A program made the translations under genes and the position numbers. Shown here in pieces: positions 25,577 through 34,402 of a stretch of 44,063 nucleotides of DNA. The notes under the pieces are model-generated. The model was not told the DNA's origin. It saw only the letters and a program-made list of their open reading frames with translations, and made no database searches. Origin of the DNA: Mesobacillus maritimus (GTDB lineage: Bacteria > Bacillota > Bacilli > Bacillales > Cytobacillaceae); NCBI RefSeq assembly GCF_019749255.1, contig NZ_JACWFH010000025.1:1-44063 (forward strand), in the 5' to 3' direction. Within the stretch, counting starts at the first letter, position 1. Every line of letters starts with the position of its first letter.

Positions 25577-27310
25577 CTAAGCTAATTGTTGTTCAGCAAA
25601 TTGTCGGTACAAAGAATGTGTTTGAATCAGTTCACGATGTGTACCAATGCCAGTTACGCTGCCTTTTTCAATAAAAATAATTTTATCTGCATCAACAATC
25701 GTCGATAAGCGGTGCGCAATCACGAAAGTTGTTCTTCCTTCCATCAGCCTTGTTAAAGCCTGTTGAACAATGCTTTCAGATTGGCTATCAAGGCTTGCAG
25801 TTGCTTCATCCATCATCAAAATTTTCGGATCCCGTAAAAAGGCACGCGCAATCGCAATTCGCTGTCTTTGCCCACCAGATAGTTTAATCCCACGTTCGCC
25901 CACTTCTGTGTCTAATCCTTTTGGAAAATCCTTAATAAATTGATCTGCATAAGCCATTTCTGCCACTTGCCATAAACGCTCATCCGTAATCTTATCCTGA
26001 TTCTTTAGACCGTAACATAGATTTTCCCGAATCGTTCCCGCCATCATTGCACTTTCTTGGGAAACATAACCGATTTGACTGCGCCATGAATCGAGTGATA
26101 ATTCCTTAATGGGGGTGTTGCCAATTCTAATTTCGCCAACAGTAGGTTCATAATACCGCTCAAGCAATCCAAACATGGTTGTTTTCCCACCGCCACTCGG
26201 TCCAGCAAAGGCAATCATTTGCCCAGGTTGTGCGTCGAATGAGACATTTTCAATAACAGGTTCATCGTCACTATAAGCAAAGGAAACGTTAGAAACAGTG
26301 ATCGGTTTATTTGAAATATCTAGTTCAATCCCAGCATGATTTTCCTCTAAGGGAAGTTCTAGAATTCCAATAATTCTTTCAGTTGCTCCTTTTGCTTTTT
26401 GAAGCTGTGTAAAAAACATCGCAAACGAAGTGATAGGGAAGATGATTTGAAACAAATAGAGCAAAAAGGCGACAAGTGATCCTGTTGACATCGTTCCGTT
26501 CGCAACCCGAATCCCACCGTACCCTATAATCACTACGATCACGACCATGACCACAAGGTACATGAAAGGTCCGATCAAAGCGAAAATTCGCGATTCCTTC
26601 AATCCGAAATCTAATAATTTGTTGATTCCCTTTATTCCTTTTGTTTCCTCATAATCCTCAGCAGTTGAGGACTTCATTAATCGGATTTCACTCAATGTTT
26701 GTTGAATATTTCCTGTGAAAATCGCTGTTTCATCTTGTAAGCCTCTTGAGATTTTCGCCATCTTTCTGCCGAGCGGAATCATAATGGCCATCGTAATTGG
26801 GACGGAAACCAACATAAGAAGGGTCATTTTCCAATCCATGATAAGTAAAATAATGAGTGCACCAATAATGGAGATGATTCCAGTTATAAATCTTGGGAAA
26901 TGCTGTGAAATCAAATCCCTGACAATCCCGGTATCGTTGACAACCCGACTGACGGATTCGCCACTTTGGGTTTTATCAAAGTAAGTAACCGGTAATCGGA
27001 GAAGCTTTAGCCACATCATCTCACGCAAACGAGCTACGATTTTTTGGCCAACCGCTGCTAGCAGGTAAGTAGAAATTCCATCAATAACAGCTTGAAGAAT
27101 AAAAACGCCCCCGATTAAAAACATGAGTGAAACACTGATGGATGAAACAGAAAATCCATCCACCAAATCTCTTGTCAAAAGAGGAATCGCAAGACCAAAT
27201 AGAGTGGTAATAACACTAGTAAGTAACCCAAAGCTTAAAGCCAATTTGGGGAGTTTAGTGGAAAGAATAAGTGAAAAAAAGGGTTTTAAACCTGCTTGTT
27301 GGTTGTCCAT
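25577..27310 (-). CDS. bmrA: Multidrug ABC exporter BmrA
   Basis: 577 residues, homodimeric ABC exporter. It closely follows B. subtilis BmrA (YvcC, 589 residues): LKPFFSLI, LTRDLVDGFS, LPVTYFDKTQSGESVSRVVN, VGERGIKLSGGQRQRIAIAR and the C-terminal LYRQFAEQQL. Walker A is GPSGGGKTT, Walker B ILMMDEATASLD with catalytic Glu, H-loop VIAHRLST, so both ATP sites are active. BmrA exports drugs such as doxorubicin and Hoechst 33342, and confers cervimycin resistance when overexpressed. ATAAGGAGA precedes the ATG. The leader holds a long inverted repeat (27341-27391). Confidence 0.94.
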   Translation of the reverse strand: MDNQQAGLKPFFSLILSTKLPKLALSFGLLTSVITTLFGLAIPLLTRDLVDGFSVSSISVSLMFLIGGVFILQAVIDGISTYLLAAVGQKIVARLREMMWLKLLRLPVTYFDKTQSGESVSRVVNDTGIVRDLISQHFPRFITGIISIIGALIILLIMDWKMTLLMLVSVPITMAIMIPLGRKMAKISRGLQDETAIFTGNIQQTLSEIRLMKSSTAEDYEETKGIKGINKLLDFGLKESRIFALIGPFMYLVVMVVIVVIIGYGGIRVANGTMSTGSLVAFLLYLFQIIFPITSFAMFFTQLQKAKGATERIIGILELPLEENHAGIELDISNKPITVSNVSFAYSDDEPVIENVSFDAQPGQMIAFAGPSGGGKTTMFGLLERYYEPTVGEIRIGNTPIKELSLDSWRSQIGYVSQESAMMAGTIRENLCYGLKNQDKITDERLWQVAEMAYADQFIKDFPKGLDTEVGERGIKLSGGQRQRIAIARAFLRDPKILMMDEATASLDSQSESIVQQALTRLMEGRTTFVIAHRLSTIVDADKIIFIEKGSVTGIGTHRELIQTHSLYRQFAEQQLA

Positions 27311-27340
27311 AAATATATCTCCTTATCCTATGAAACTGTT

Positions 27341-27391
27341 GTAAACGGTTTGGGAGAATTTGAATTAGGTATTAACTCCCAAACGTTTTAC
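27341..27391 (-). promoter_or_regulatory. Long inverted repeat in the bmrA leader
   Basis: On the minus strand GTAAAACGTTTGGGAG and CTCCCAAACCGTTTAC are complementary over 16 positions apart from one shifted base, with a 19-base AT-rich loop. It starts about 30 bases upstream of the bmrA ATG. No T-run follows, so it is not a plain terminator; an operator or an mRNA structure are both possible. Confidence 0.65.
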
Positions 27392-27538
27392 ATATCTATC
27401 TTACTGTAATTTTAAAATAATGCCAGTTTGAAGAGGAGGGGGAGGGGAGTTTAGGAAAAGTTTATCCAGTAGCCTTAGTTATATTCCATTTTAATGGGAG
27501 CAGAGATCAGGCTTTCCTCAGTCGACCAACAAATAAAA

Positions 27539-27556
27539 GCTCAGAATAATCTGAGC
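27539..27556 (-). terminator. Terminator of SPOR/glucosaminidase gene
   Basis: On the minus strand GCTCAGA pairs with TCTGAGC, followed by TTTTATTTG. It starts two bases after the stop codon. Confidence 0.78.
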
Positions 27557-27557
27557 G

Positions 27558-28334
27558 CTAGTTTTTTGTTTCATTCACCATTCGTTCATAAAGGGATAGG
27601 ATCGATTGTCCATAGCCATCACCAGGGACGGCCCATTTTCCATTTAGTTCAATCCAAGTTTGGGCAGATCCTCTTGTTACGAGCTGAAACCGAGGGTCGA
27701 TTAGGGGATGTTTATCTGGCAAAGGTTTTGTTGATGCATAGGCAAATAGATGCTGAATATGTGCGAGGACGCCTTCTTCGGGGGTGGAAAAGCTTGCCCC
27801 TCGGACATCTCCTCCAGTCGCTCCAATTCCGGAAAAATTGTTTTGGTTGTGTTGAACTACACCTGTGAAGCGAAAAAAGTCTGTTTCATGCATCGCTTGT
27901 GCAAAAGCGATGTCTCCTCTGATTCCATAATCTTTCCCAAAGGTAACATAATTGGCACCTAACTGGATTGCCTGTGGATGAATGCTTCTCACAAATTGAT
28001 TCATTTGTTCAGCGGTCAAGATGGTTTCTCCTAAAATAGAATCCTCAGTGTCCTCAGTTGTATGGGTAGTGATGATAAACGCATCCCCAATGCCGCTCTT
28101 CTGCACTTCATTCAAACGACTTTGGGCGTTTTGCTGGTTTAAGAAAGCACCAGCTTGTACCCGATACCAAATGGAATCCGAAATGATAGTGGTGTGAACA
28201 AAGGATTGTACTCCCTTAGATTGTAAAAAAACAACGCGCTCCTCAGCATTCTTTTTTGATTTAAACGAGCCAGCAATCACTTTATACATGATGCTGTTCT
28301 GGCTAGAATGTTCCATATCCTTCTTCCTCTCCAT
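27558..28334 (-). CDS. SPOR-domain beta-N-acetylglucosaminidase without signal peptide
   Basis: 258 residues. The SPOR domain (about 16-92) has two halves, YKVIAGSFKSKKNAEERVVF and YRVQAGAFLNQQNAQSRLNE; SPOR domains bind glycan strands stripped of stem peptides. The GH73-type domain (about 125-258) carries the likely catalytic Glu in AFAQAMHETDFFRFTG and ends WAVPGDGYGQSILSLYERM. No N-terminal hydrophobic signal is seen. In Bacillus, mother-cell hydrolases such as CwlC also lack a typical signal peptide and work at mother-cell lysis, so a similar role is plausible. The start could also be ATG 28316; both follow AGAAGGA-like sequence. Confidence 0.85.
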   Translation of the reverse strand: MERKKDMEHSSQNSIMYKVIAGSFKSKKNAEERVVFLQSKGVQSFVHTTIISDSIWYRVQAGAFLNQQNAQSRLNEVQKSGIGDAFIITTHTTEDTEDSILGETILTAEQMNQFVRSIHPQAIQLGANYVTFGKDYGIRGDIAFAQAMHETDFFRFTGVVQHNQNNFSGIGATGGDVRGASFSTPEEGVLAHIQHLFAYASTKPLPDKHPLIDPRFQLVTRGSAQTWIELNGKWAVPGDGYGQSILSLYERMVNETKN

Positions 28335-28396
28335 ATATCCTTCTATCTATTATATGGAATAAAGGTGCACTTTGTATGGGGAACAAGAATTAATTG

Positions 28397-28457
28397 AAAA
28401 AAGGTACCTAAACCCTAGCATAGGACGACTATACTTTAGTGGGGCCAGGCACCTTTT
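28397..28457 (-). terminator. Long hairpin terminator after the SH3b autolysin gene
   Basis: Read on the minus strand AAAAGGTGCCTGGCCCC folds onto GGGTTTAGGTACCTTTTTT with a long AT-rich loop, ending in T6. The AAAAGGTGCCTGGCCCC arm resembles a motif I remember as common between Bacillus genes. Confidence 0.7.
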
Positions 28458-28486
28458 AATGCTAATGGTAATGCTAATGCTTGCTT

Positions 28487-31400
28487 CTAGTACTTAAAGG
28501 TTGGTATTTCTAAGGTGACTTTATACGAATCTAGTAAGCTATATAAATTATGAATTTGATAGACTTGTTTTGTCGCCCAGCCAATGTCCGTAGCATATTG
28601 GTGGCTTCCGACTCCATTGGCAATCGTCTTTTCAGGATTCCATCTCATTTTGTATAAGGTGTCTTGTCCTGATTGAATATAACCTTGGGCAATAAACTTA
28701 GCTCCTCCCATGATTGCAGCCTCAGGAGTAAACCAGCCTTCGTTATAGGCAAAATGAGCTCCGCTTGAAACCGCCGATTTGTCGTAGGCGCCAATTCCAA
28801 ACATATTGTAAACGGTCTTCCCATAGATCTCAACACCTTTCGCAAGCTGTGAGGTGCCATTTCCTGTTTCTAAAAGGGCATGGGAGATTAAATAAACGTC
28901 ATTCACACCGTATTTTTTACTCGCGGTAGCGAAAGTAGCCGCATGCCCGGTAAGCACACCTTTGCCTGCGAGAATTTTTTCGTTCACTTCAAACTGATCT
29001 AAATCCGTGTTCTCCGATAATTTTAAGAACTGCAAAGACGCAACAGGGTCGTTGATATGATTTTTTGGATCAAGCTGCTTTTTCACGTCCTCTGGACTAG
29101 CGTTCACCCAAGACTTTGAATAGTTGACTTGGTACCAAATATACCCGTCCGACCCTTTCTTACTAGATATGATTTGCAGGAACTCTCCGTTTTTAACTGT
29201 TCCAATCACCCAATCACTTGTACTAGCTCCACCTCTAATCTTCCAACCAGTTCCTTGTACTTTCCCGGTTGTTGGATTGGATGGGTCATTAAGGATTAGT
29301 GCGTCTTCCCTTATGTAGGCTGTATACTTTTTATCCGTCTGCGGGTTTGTTTTCAATTGCATTTGTGTAAATTCATCTAACGTAACATCATATTGCGTGT
29401 TTATGGTTTTGACGGTCCTTTTTGAGGGGTCCTGAGATCCTTCTTGTTTATCTGTTAAGTATTGGACACTTATATAACCAGTTTCCCCATTTGCCGTTAC
29501 CTGCGCCCACCCATTTTCTTCAGATTTTACTGTAACAGGGGTACCTTTAGAAAGCTTCGTTATGATTGAACCTGAAGTTGACGGTTTTGATCGCATATTT
29601 AGACTAGAACCGGCCTGCACATTTACATATTTTACATTAGAAGGTTGTTCGCTTGGAGCTGGTGTCGTTTCAACTGGTTCTGTTACAGTCTCTTCCTTTT
29701 CGTCTGTTACCGGACTAGGCTCTGGAGAATTTATTTGTTCCTCAGACTTGTCTTTACTAGTAGAATCCTTTTCTATTTTTGATAGAAACTCAGCACTCAC
29801 ATAGCCTTCTTGCCCATAAACCTTTATCTTCGCCCAGCCATCTTGCTCAGAAAGAACGGTGACTTGAACCCCGCTCGCTAGCTTTACGATAATTGATGCT
29901 TTGGTATTCGGTTTGGTCCGCATGTTTAAGCTAGATTTAGAACTCACGTTAACCTTTTTAATGACCGCTTCCTCTTTGATAGGAGGAGGTGTGACTGTAG
30001 AACCAGCTTTCGTTGCCGAAAGGAACTCCGAACTAACAAATCCCGTTTTCCCATTCGCAGTAATCTTTGCCCATCCATTTTCAACCGAAAGGACGGATAC
30101 TTTAGTGTCTTTTGCAAGACTACTTAAAATAGCAGCACTAGTTGAAGCAGAAGCACGTAAATTCAACTTTGATCCAGCCTGAACATTAACGTATTGAGTA
30201 GAAGTCTTCGCTTCTTCCTTAGCCGGAGCAGGAGCACTTGAAGAGCCGCCGCCATTCTTAGTAGTTAAGAAATTTGTGCTAACGAATCCTGTTTTTCCAT
30301 TCACAGTAATCTTCGCCCAACCGTTTTCAATTGAAAGGACCGATACTTTAGTATCTTTTGCAAGACTACTTAAAACAGTAGCACTAGTTGAAGCAGAAGC
30401 ACGTAAGTTCAACATCGACCCAGCCTGTACATTAACGTATTGAGTAGAAGTTTTCACTTCTTCCTTAGCCGGAGCACTAGAAGAGCCGCCGCCATTCTTA
30501 GTAGTTAAGTAGTTTGAACTAACAAATCCCGTTTTCCCATTCACAGTAATCTTTGCCCATCCATTTTCAACCGAAAGGACGGATACTTTAGTATCCTTTG
30601 CTAGACTACTTAAAATAGCAGCACTAGTTGAAGCAGAAGCACGTAAATTTAACTTCGATCCAGCTTGAACATTAACGTATTGAGTAGAAGTCTTCACTTC
30701 TCCCTTAGCCGGAGCAGGAGCACTAGAAGAGCCGCCGCCATTCTTAGTAGTTAAGAAATTTGAACTAACGAATCCTGTTTTTCCGTTTACAGTAATCTTT
30801 GCCCATCCATTTTCAATCGAAAGGACCGATACTTTAGTATCTTTTGCAAGACTACTTAAAACAGCAGCACTAGTTGAAGCAGAAGCACGTAAATTCAACT
30901 TCGATCCAGCCTGTACATTAACGTATTGAGTAGAAGTCTTCACTTCTTCCTTTACAGGCGCAGGTGAACTAGAAGCCCCCGTATTTTTAGTTGATAAGAA
31001 CTTAGAACTAACAAATCCCGTTTTTCCGTTCACAGTAATCTTTGCCCATCCATTATCATTCGAGTGGACCGATACTTTGGTGCCACTTGCAAGACTACTT
31101 AAAACAGCAGCACTAGTTGAAGCAGAAGCACGTAAGTTCAACTTTGAGCCAGCTTGAACATTAACGTATTGAGTAGAAGTCTTCGTTTCTTCCTTAGCCG
31201 GAGCATTTGAAGACCCGCCACTATTCTTAGTAGTTAAGAAATTTGTGCTAACGAATCCTGTTTTACCATTTACAGTAATCTTTGCCCATCCATTTTCAAT
31301 CGAGTGGACGGACACTTTAGTGCCACTCGCTAGACTACTTAAAATAGAAGAACTAGCTGAAGCAGAAGCACGTAAATTCAACTTCGATCCAGCCTGTACA

Positions 31401-31780
31401 TTAACGTATTGGGTAGAAGTTTTCGCTTCCTCTTTAACAGGAGCAGGTGAACTAGAAGAGCCCCCATTTTTTGTAGACAGGAATTTAGAACTAACAAACC
31501 CCGTTTTGCCATTGGCAGAAATCTTTGCCCACCCATTTTCATTCGAGTGAACGGATACTTGAGTGCCATTTGCTAGACTAGCTAAAATAGCAGCACTTGT
31601 TGACGCTGTAGCTCGTAAATTTAGGTTTGAACCAGGTGAAATTTTTACATACTGAGTAATGTTTGCCTGAGCTGCCGTCGACACGGGAGTACTATTTTCT
31701 GCAGCTTGAACGACTTGATCAAAAGCTGCTGTGGATAGAACAGCAAAACATAGACTCGGCAATAGGACTTTCTTCTTCAT
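28487..31780 (-). CDS. Secreted autolysin: nine SH3b domains plus GH73 glucosaminidase
   Basis: 1097 residues. A signal peptide (MKKKVLLPSLCFAVLSTAAF, cleavage near AAE at 26-28) is followed by nine bacterial SH3 domains. The first seven (about 42-600) are nearly identical 80-residue units (QYVNVQAGSKLNLRASASTS, WAKITVNGKTGFVSS) separated by Ser/Pro/Ala/Lys linkers; domains 8 and 9 are more diverged and separated by an acidic, Pro-rich linker (SPEPSPVTDEKEE). A spacer follows, then the glucosaminidase at about 920-1090 with the likely catalytic Glu in LISHALLETGNGTSQLA, like LytD. SH3b domains bind the cell wall; the enzyme would cleave glycan strands during growth or separation. AAGGAGGT precedes the ATG. 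Confidence 0.93.
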   Translation of the reverse strand: MKKKVLLPSLCFAVLSTAAFDQVVQAAENSTPVSTAAQANITQYVKISPGSNLNLRATASTSAAILASLANGTQVSVHSNENGWAKISANGKTGFVSSKFLSTKNGGSSSSPAPVKEEAKTSTQYVNVQAGSKLNLRASASASSSILSSLASGTKVSVHSIENGWAKITVNGKTGFVSTNFLTTKNSGGSSNAPAKEETKTSTQYVNVQAGSKLNLRASASTSAAVLSSLASGTKVSVHSNDNGWAKITVNGKTGFVSSKFLSTKNTGASSSPAPVKEEVKTSTQYVNVQAGSKLNLRASASTSAAVLSSLAKDTKVSVLSIENGWAKITVNGKTGFVSSNFLTTKNGGGSSSAPAPAKGEVKTSTQYVNVQAGSKLNLRASASTSAAILSSLAKDTKVSVLSVENGWAKITVNGKTGFVSSNYLTTKNGGGSSSAPAKEEVKTSTQYVNVQAGSMLNLRASASTSATVLSSLAKDTKVSVLSIENGWAKITVNGKTGFVSTNFLTTKNGGGSSSAPAPAKEEAKTSTQYVNVQAGSKLNLRASASTSAAILSSLAKDTKVSVLSVENGWAKITANGKTGFVSSEFLSATKAGSTVTPPPIKEEAVIKKVNVSSKSSLNMRTKPNTKASIIVKLASGVQVTVLSEQDGWAKIKVYGQEGYVSAEFLSKIEKDSTSKDKSEEQINSPEPSPVTDEKEETVTEPVETTPAPSEQPSNVKYVNVQAGSSLNMRSKPSTSGSIITKLSKGTPVTVKSEENGWAQVTANGETGYISVQYLTDKQEGSQDPSKRTVKTINTQYDVTLDEFTQMQLKTNPQTDKKYTAYIREDALILNDPSNPTTGKVQGTGWKIRGGASTSDWVIGTVKNGEFLQIISSKKGSDGYIWYQVNYSKSWVNASPEDVKKQLDPKNHINDPVASLQFLKLSENTDLDQFEVNEKILAGKGVLTGHAATFATASKKYGVNDVYLISHALLETGNGTSQLAKGVEIYGKTVYNMFGIGAYDKSAVSSGAHFAYNEGWFTPEAAIMGGAKFIAQGYIQSGQDTLYKMRWNPEKTIANGVGSHQYATDIGWATKQVYQIHNLYSLLDSYKVTLEIPTFKY
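29950..31660 (-). repeat. Seven tandem SH3b-coding repeats, about 240 bp each
   Basis: Inside the autolysin gene, seven units of 237-249 bp are nearly identical at the DNA level, including shared synonymous codons (for example the recurring CCAGCCTGTACATTAACGTA on the + strand). This indicates recent duplication or gene conversion, and a tract prone to copy-number change and misassembly. Confidence 0.88.
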
Positions 31781-31993
31781 TTTTACCTCCTTAAAGCTTA
31801 CAGGGTATTACTAAATACCTTTTTGTTAGATAAATTCTAACATATTAATAGATAATAGAATTCTAAAAAGGGATAAATTATGGCATTTTTAGAAAAATTT
31901 CTTTGTATTTCCTTTATATAGAACAAAAATCTACTAAAAACACGCATATTCTCTGTTTTTTCGAACTCTTAAGAAAAAAATAAATGGAAAAGG

Positions 31994-32022
31994 TTGATGG
32001 GGAGAAGGGATTTTGGTAAGAT
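31994..32022 (+). promoter_or_regulatory. Sigma-A promoter of the ZTP riboswitch transcript
   Basis: TTGATG (31994-31999) and TAAGAT (32017-32022) are separated by exactly 17 bases. The predicted start, near 32029, lies about ten bases before the first riboswitch stem. Confidence 0.75.
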
Positions 32023-32038
32023 GAAACAAATGAAAAGG

Positions 32039-32109
32039 CGATGTGTAACTGGCGAAACACGGATTACCGTGAGGGAGCATATCGTTCGGAAGAGCCGTTC
32101 GCCTGGGCA
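32039..32109 (+). ncRNA. ZTP (pfl) riboswitch aptamer
   Basis: The structure matches the pfl/ZTP class, which senses the purine intermediate ZMP/ZTP when 10-formyl-tetrahydrofolate is short. P1 is CGATGTG (32039-32045) with CATATCG (32078-32084). Next come the conserved AACTGGCGAA, P2 (CACGG/CCGTG around ATTA), GGGAGC, and the hallmark CGCCTGGGCA at 32100-32109. A terminator-like hairpin follows at once. The next gene on the strand is serA-like, 400 bases on. Confidence 0.85.
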
Positions 32110-32152
32110 GAGGTAAGGGAGGAAATCCCTTACCTCTTTATGCTTTCTAGGG
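32109..32152 (+). terminator. Expression-platform hairpin of the ZTP riboswitch
   Basis: AGAGGTAAGGGA (32109-32120) pairs perfectly with TCCCTTACCTCT (32126-32137), followed by TTATGCTTTCT. Its 5' edge overlaps the last aptamer bases, so ligand binding and termination could be mutually exclusive, the usual design for genetic-ON ZTP switches. The T-tract is imperfect. Confidence 0.75.
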
Positions 32153-32509
32153 GGGATAGAGATAAGGATGATTATGACTTTATCATTCTATAAATTTATA
32201 TAGTAGGAAAGTTCTCTTATCACAATAGGGGAAATTAAGGTATGAACTGTGATTGGAAATTAGAAAAAGTTTTTGAAGTATTTACGTGAATATCACCTAA
32301 TTGGGGTGTACAACGAACGTTTTTAATGTTAATTTATTAATTATTCAGATTAATGGTGTTATGCAATTTTGATATGAATTATTCAATTATAATAATGAAC
32401 AAAATAGTTTATGTAGTTTAAGGATTCATTTAAGCTTGTTCTTAGGAGTGTAATTCCACATCAGCTTTAACATAGCTATTCTTAAAATAAATGAAAAGAG
32501 GAGAACCTT
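32153..32509 (+). other. Leader region between riboswitch and serA
   Basis: About 350 AT-rich bases with no supported gene. TATAAT at 32388-32393 could be a -10 box of a separate serA promoter, but no good -35 lies at 17 bases. A small hairpin CACC/GGTG sits near 32294-32309. If no promoter is here, serA would depend on readthrough from the riboswitch. Confidence 0.5.
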
Positions 32510-33706
32510 ATGAGTACAATCGCTACGAAAATGAAAACAATTAAGCCATTAAATAATATTGCAGAATGCGGCTTAAATGTCTTTAACAACGGAAATTATA
32601 CAATTGATGAAAATAGTGATAGCCCAGATGCTGTGGTTGTTCGCAGTTTTAATATGCATAATATGGAGTTTGATCGTAATCTTAAGGCGATTGCACGTGC
32701 TGGTGCAGGCGTTAACAATATCCCAGTTAGCAAATGTACAGAACAAGGCATTGTCGTGTTCAATACACCTGGTGCTAACGCAAATGCGGTAAAAGAATTA
32801 GTGTTAACAACGTTAATGGCTTCTTCTCGTAATCTTTTTGCTGGTGTATCGTGGACGAAATCTTTAGAGGGTGAAGGGGATCAAATTCCTAAACTTGTTG
32901 AAGCAGGGAAAAAGCAATTTGTCGGGAAAGAAATCAAAGGAAAAACGCTTGGTGTCATTGGGTTGGGGGCAATCGGAGCTTTAGTCGCGAATGATGCACT
33001 TGACTTGGATATGGATGTGATTGGATTTGACCCATTTATCTCTGTCGATACCGCATGGAATTTATCTCGCAATGTACAGCGTGCGATGAAGATGGAAGAG
33101 TTATTTGCAAATAGCGATTATATTACTGTCCACGTGCCATTAACCGATGATACTAGAGGAATGTTTAATGAAGAGACATTTAGCATTATGAAGCCAGGTG
33201 TGCATATTATGAATTTCTCTCGTGGAGAATTAGTAAACGAAGATGATATGGCAGTTGCACTTGAAAGCGGCAAAGTAGGAAAGTATATAACTGATTTTCC
33301 AAATGAAAAAGTGTTGAAAATGAAGAATGCTGTTCCCATTCCTCATTTAGGTGCTTCTACTAAAGAATCAGAAGAAAACTGTGCTCTAATGGCAGCGCGT
33401 CAGGTGAAGGAATTTCTTGAAACAGGAAACATTAGAAATTCTGTAAACTTTCCTAACGCTTCTCTACCTTATACAGGAAAACGTCGTGTGACTGCTTTCC
33501 ACCTTAATGTTCCAAACATGGTGGGACGAATCACAGGTGCCATTTCAGACTACAATTTAAACATCGCCGACATGGTAAACAGAAGCCGCGGCGAATATGC
33601 CTATACCATGATTGACATCGACAACAAAGTGAATGGCGATGTGATTCCAGGGTTAATTGAAAAAATCACACAAATCGAAGGAATTGTAAACGTACGGGTG
33701 ATTTAA
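32510..33706 (+). CDS. serA: D-3-phosphoglycerate dehydrogenase with ACT domain, SerA-like
   Basis: 398 residues, NAD-dependent D-2-hydroxyacid dehydrogenase that would oxidise 3-phosphoglycerate, the first step of serine synthesis. The cofactor fold has GVIGLGAIG; the catalytic Arg lies in MNFSRGELVN and the catalytic His in IPHLGASTKESEENC. The C-terminal about 75 residues form an ACT regulatory domain (HLNVPNMVGRITGAISDYNL), typical of the short SerA type. The usual DVFxxEP segment is replaced by ITDFPNEKVL. AAGAGGAGA precedes the ATG. It lies downstream of a ZTP riboswitch: serine feeds glyA and one-carbon folates, which gives the link a biochemical sense. Confidence 0.88.
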   Translation: MSTIATKMKTIKPLNNIAECGLNVFNNGNYTIDENSDSPDAVVVRSFNMHNMEFDRNLKAIARAGAGVNNIPVSKCTEQGIVVFNTPGANANAVKELVLTTLMASSRNLFAGVSWTKSLEGEGDQIPKLVEAGKKQFVGKEIKGKTLGVIGLGAIGALVANDALDLDMDVIGFDPFISVDTAWNLSRNVQRAMKMEELFANSDYITVHVPLTDDTRGMFNEETFSIMKPGVHIMNFSRGELVNEDDMAVALESGKVGKYITDFPNEKVLKMKNAVPIPHLGASTKESEENCALMAARQVKEFLETGNIRNSVNFPNASLPYTGKRRVTAFHLNVPNMVGRITGAISDYNLNIADMVNRSRGEYAYTMIDIDNKVNGDVIPGLIEKITQIEGIVNVRVI

Positions 33707-33721
33707 TACTTTTTTGAAAAA

Positions 33722-33753
33722 AGGCACCACCATCATAAAGGTGGTGTTTTTTT
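33722..33753 (+). terminator. Terminator of serA
   Basis: CACCACC pairs with GGTGGTG, followed by TTTTTTT. Confidence 0.92.
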
Positions 33754-33880
33754 CTTTATTCTTTTACATTAAGAAATAGATTCATTATAGATACGAGGGA
33801 AGCAACTATTAATAAAAGCCTAAGACGGACGGGTAAAAATGTCCAACAGGTTCATTGAATCAACTAAGAGGAGGGAAAGG

Positions 33881-34330
33881 ATGCTTTTTGAATATATACT
33901 TGTGTTTCTTGGAGCCGCCATCCCATGGTTTGAAATTGCGTTAGTCATCCCATTGGGGATTATTCGCGGGTTATCACCATTTTGGGTGATGTTTTTGGCC
34001 TTTATTGGAAATGCCATCACGGTTATTCCTGTTATTATCGGCTTTGAACGACTGCGGATTTGGTATGAAAAACGCAAAGAAAAAACAACCAAAGCAATTT
34101 CTAAACGAAACTTACGAGCCAAAAAAATTTGGAACAAGTATGGGCTTCCTGGTTTAGCATTTTTAGGACCGATTTTAATAGGCATTCATATTGCGGCATT
34201 TATCGGGATGTCTTTAGGAGCAAAGAAGAGTTGGGCAATGCTATGGATGATGTCAAGTTTGGCACTTTGGACACTTGTCTTTGGGGTCCTTACGATGTTA
34301 GGTTTTGATTTTTTTGTCCAACAGCGATAA
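33881..34330 (+). CDS. Small multidrug export protein family (COG2426-like)
   Basis: 149 residues from ATG 33881, chosen because GAGGAGGG lies just before it; the frame is open 14 codons further upstream without a ribosome site. Four or so hydrophobic segments; the motif AAIPWFEIALVIPLGIIRGL and the later KYGLPGLAFLGPILIGIHIA fit the small-multidrug-export (sm_multidrug_ex) family of DedA-like membrane proteins. The family name comes from early annotation and true transport is unproven. It lies just upstream of the TetR gene on the same strand. Confidence 0.83.
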   Translation: MLFEYILVFLGAAIPWFEIALVIPLGIIRGLSPFWVMFLAFIGNAITVIPVIIGFERLRIWYEKRKEKTTKAISKRNLRAKKIWNKYGLPGLAFLGPILIGIHIAAFIGMSLGAKKSWAMLWMMSSLALWTLVFGVLTMLGFDFFVQQR

Positions 34331-34402
34331 GCTAGCAAACAGAACGATCTATCTTTATACTGAGTATTGCCGATGATTGTTAATAGAAAGTGGAGTGATA
34401 GG

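Noticed and set aside
29124-31550. Several plus-strand frames inside the SH3b autolysin
   Set aside because: They repeat with the 240-bp period of the gene on the other strand and lack ribosome sites.
31803-31825. GGTATT/AATACC hairpin followed by TTTTT on the plus strand in the autolysin leader
   Set aside because: No plus-strand gene ends here, and read on the minus strand it has no T-run; the stem is only six pairs.
32168-32203. Possible 11-residue leader peptide after the ZTP hairpin
   Set aside because: The start is too close to its only purine-rich sequence and the peptide has no run of regulatory codons.
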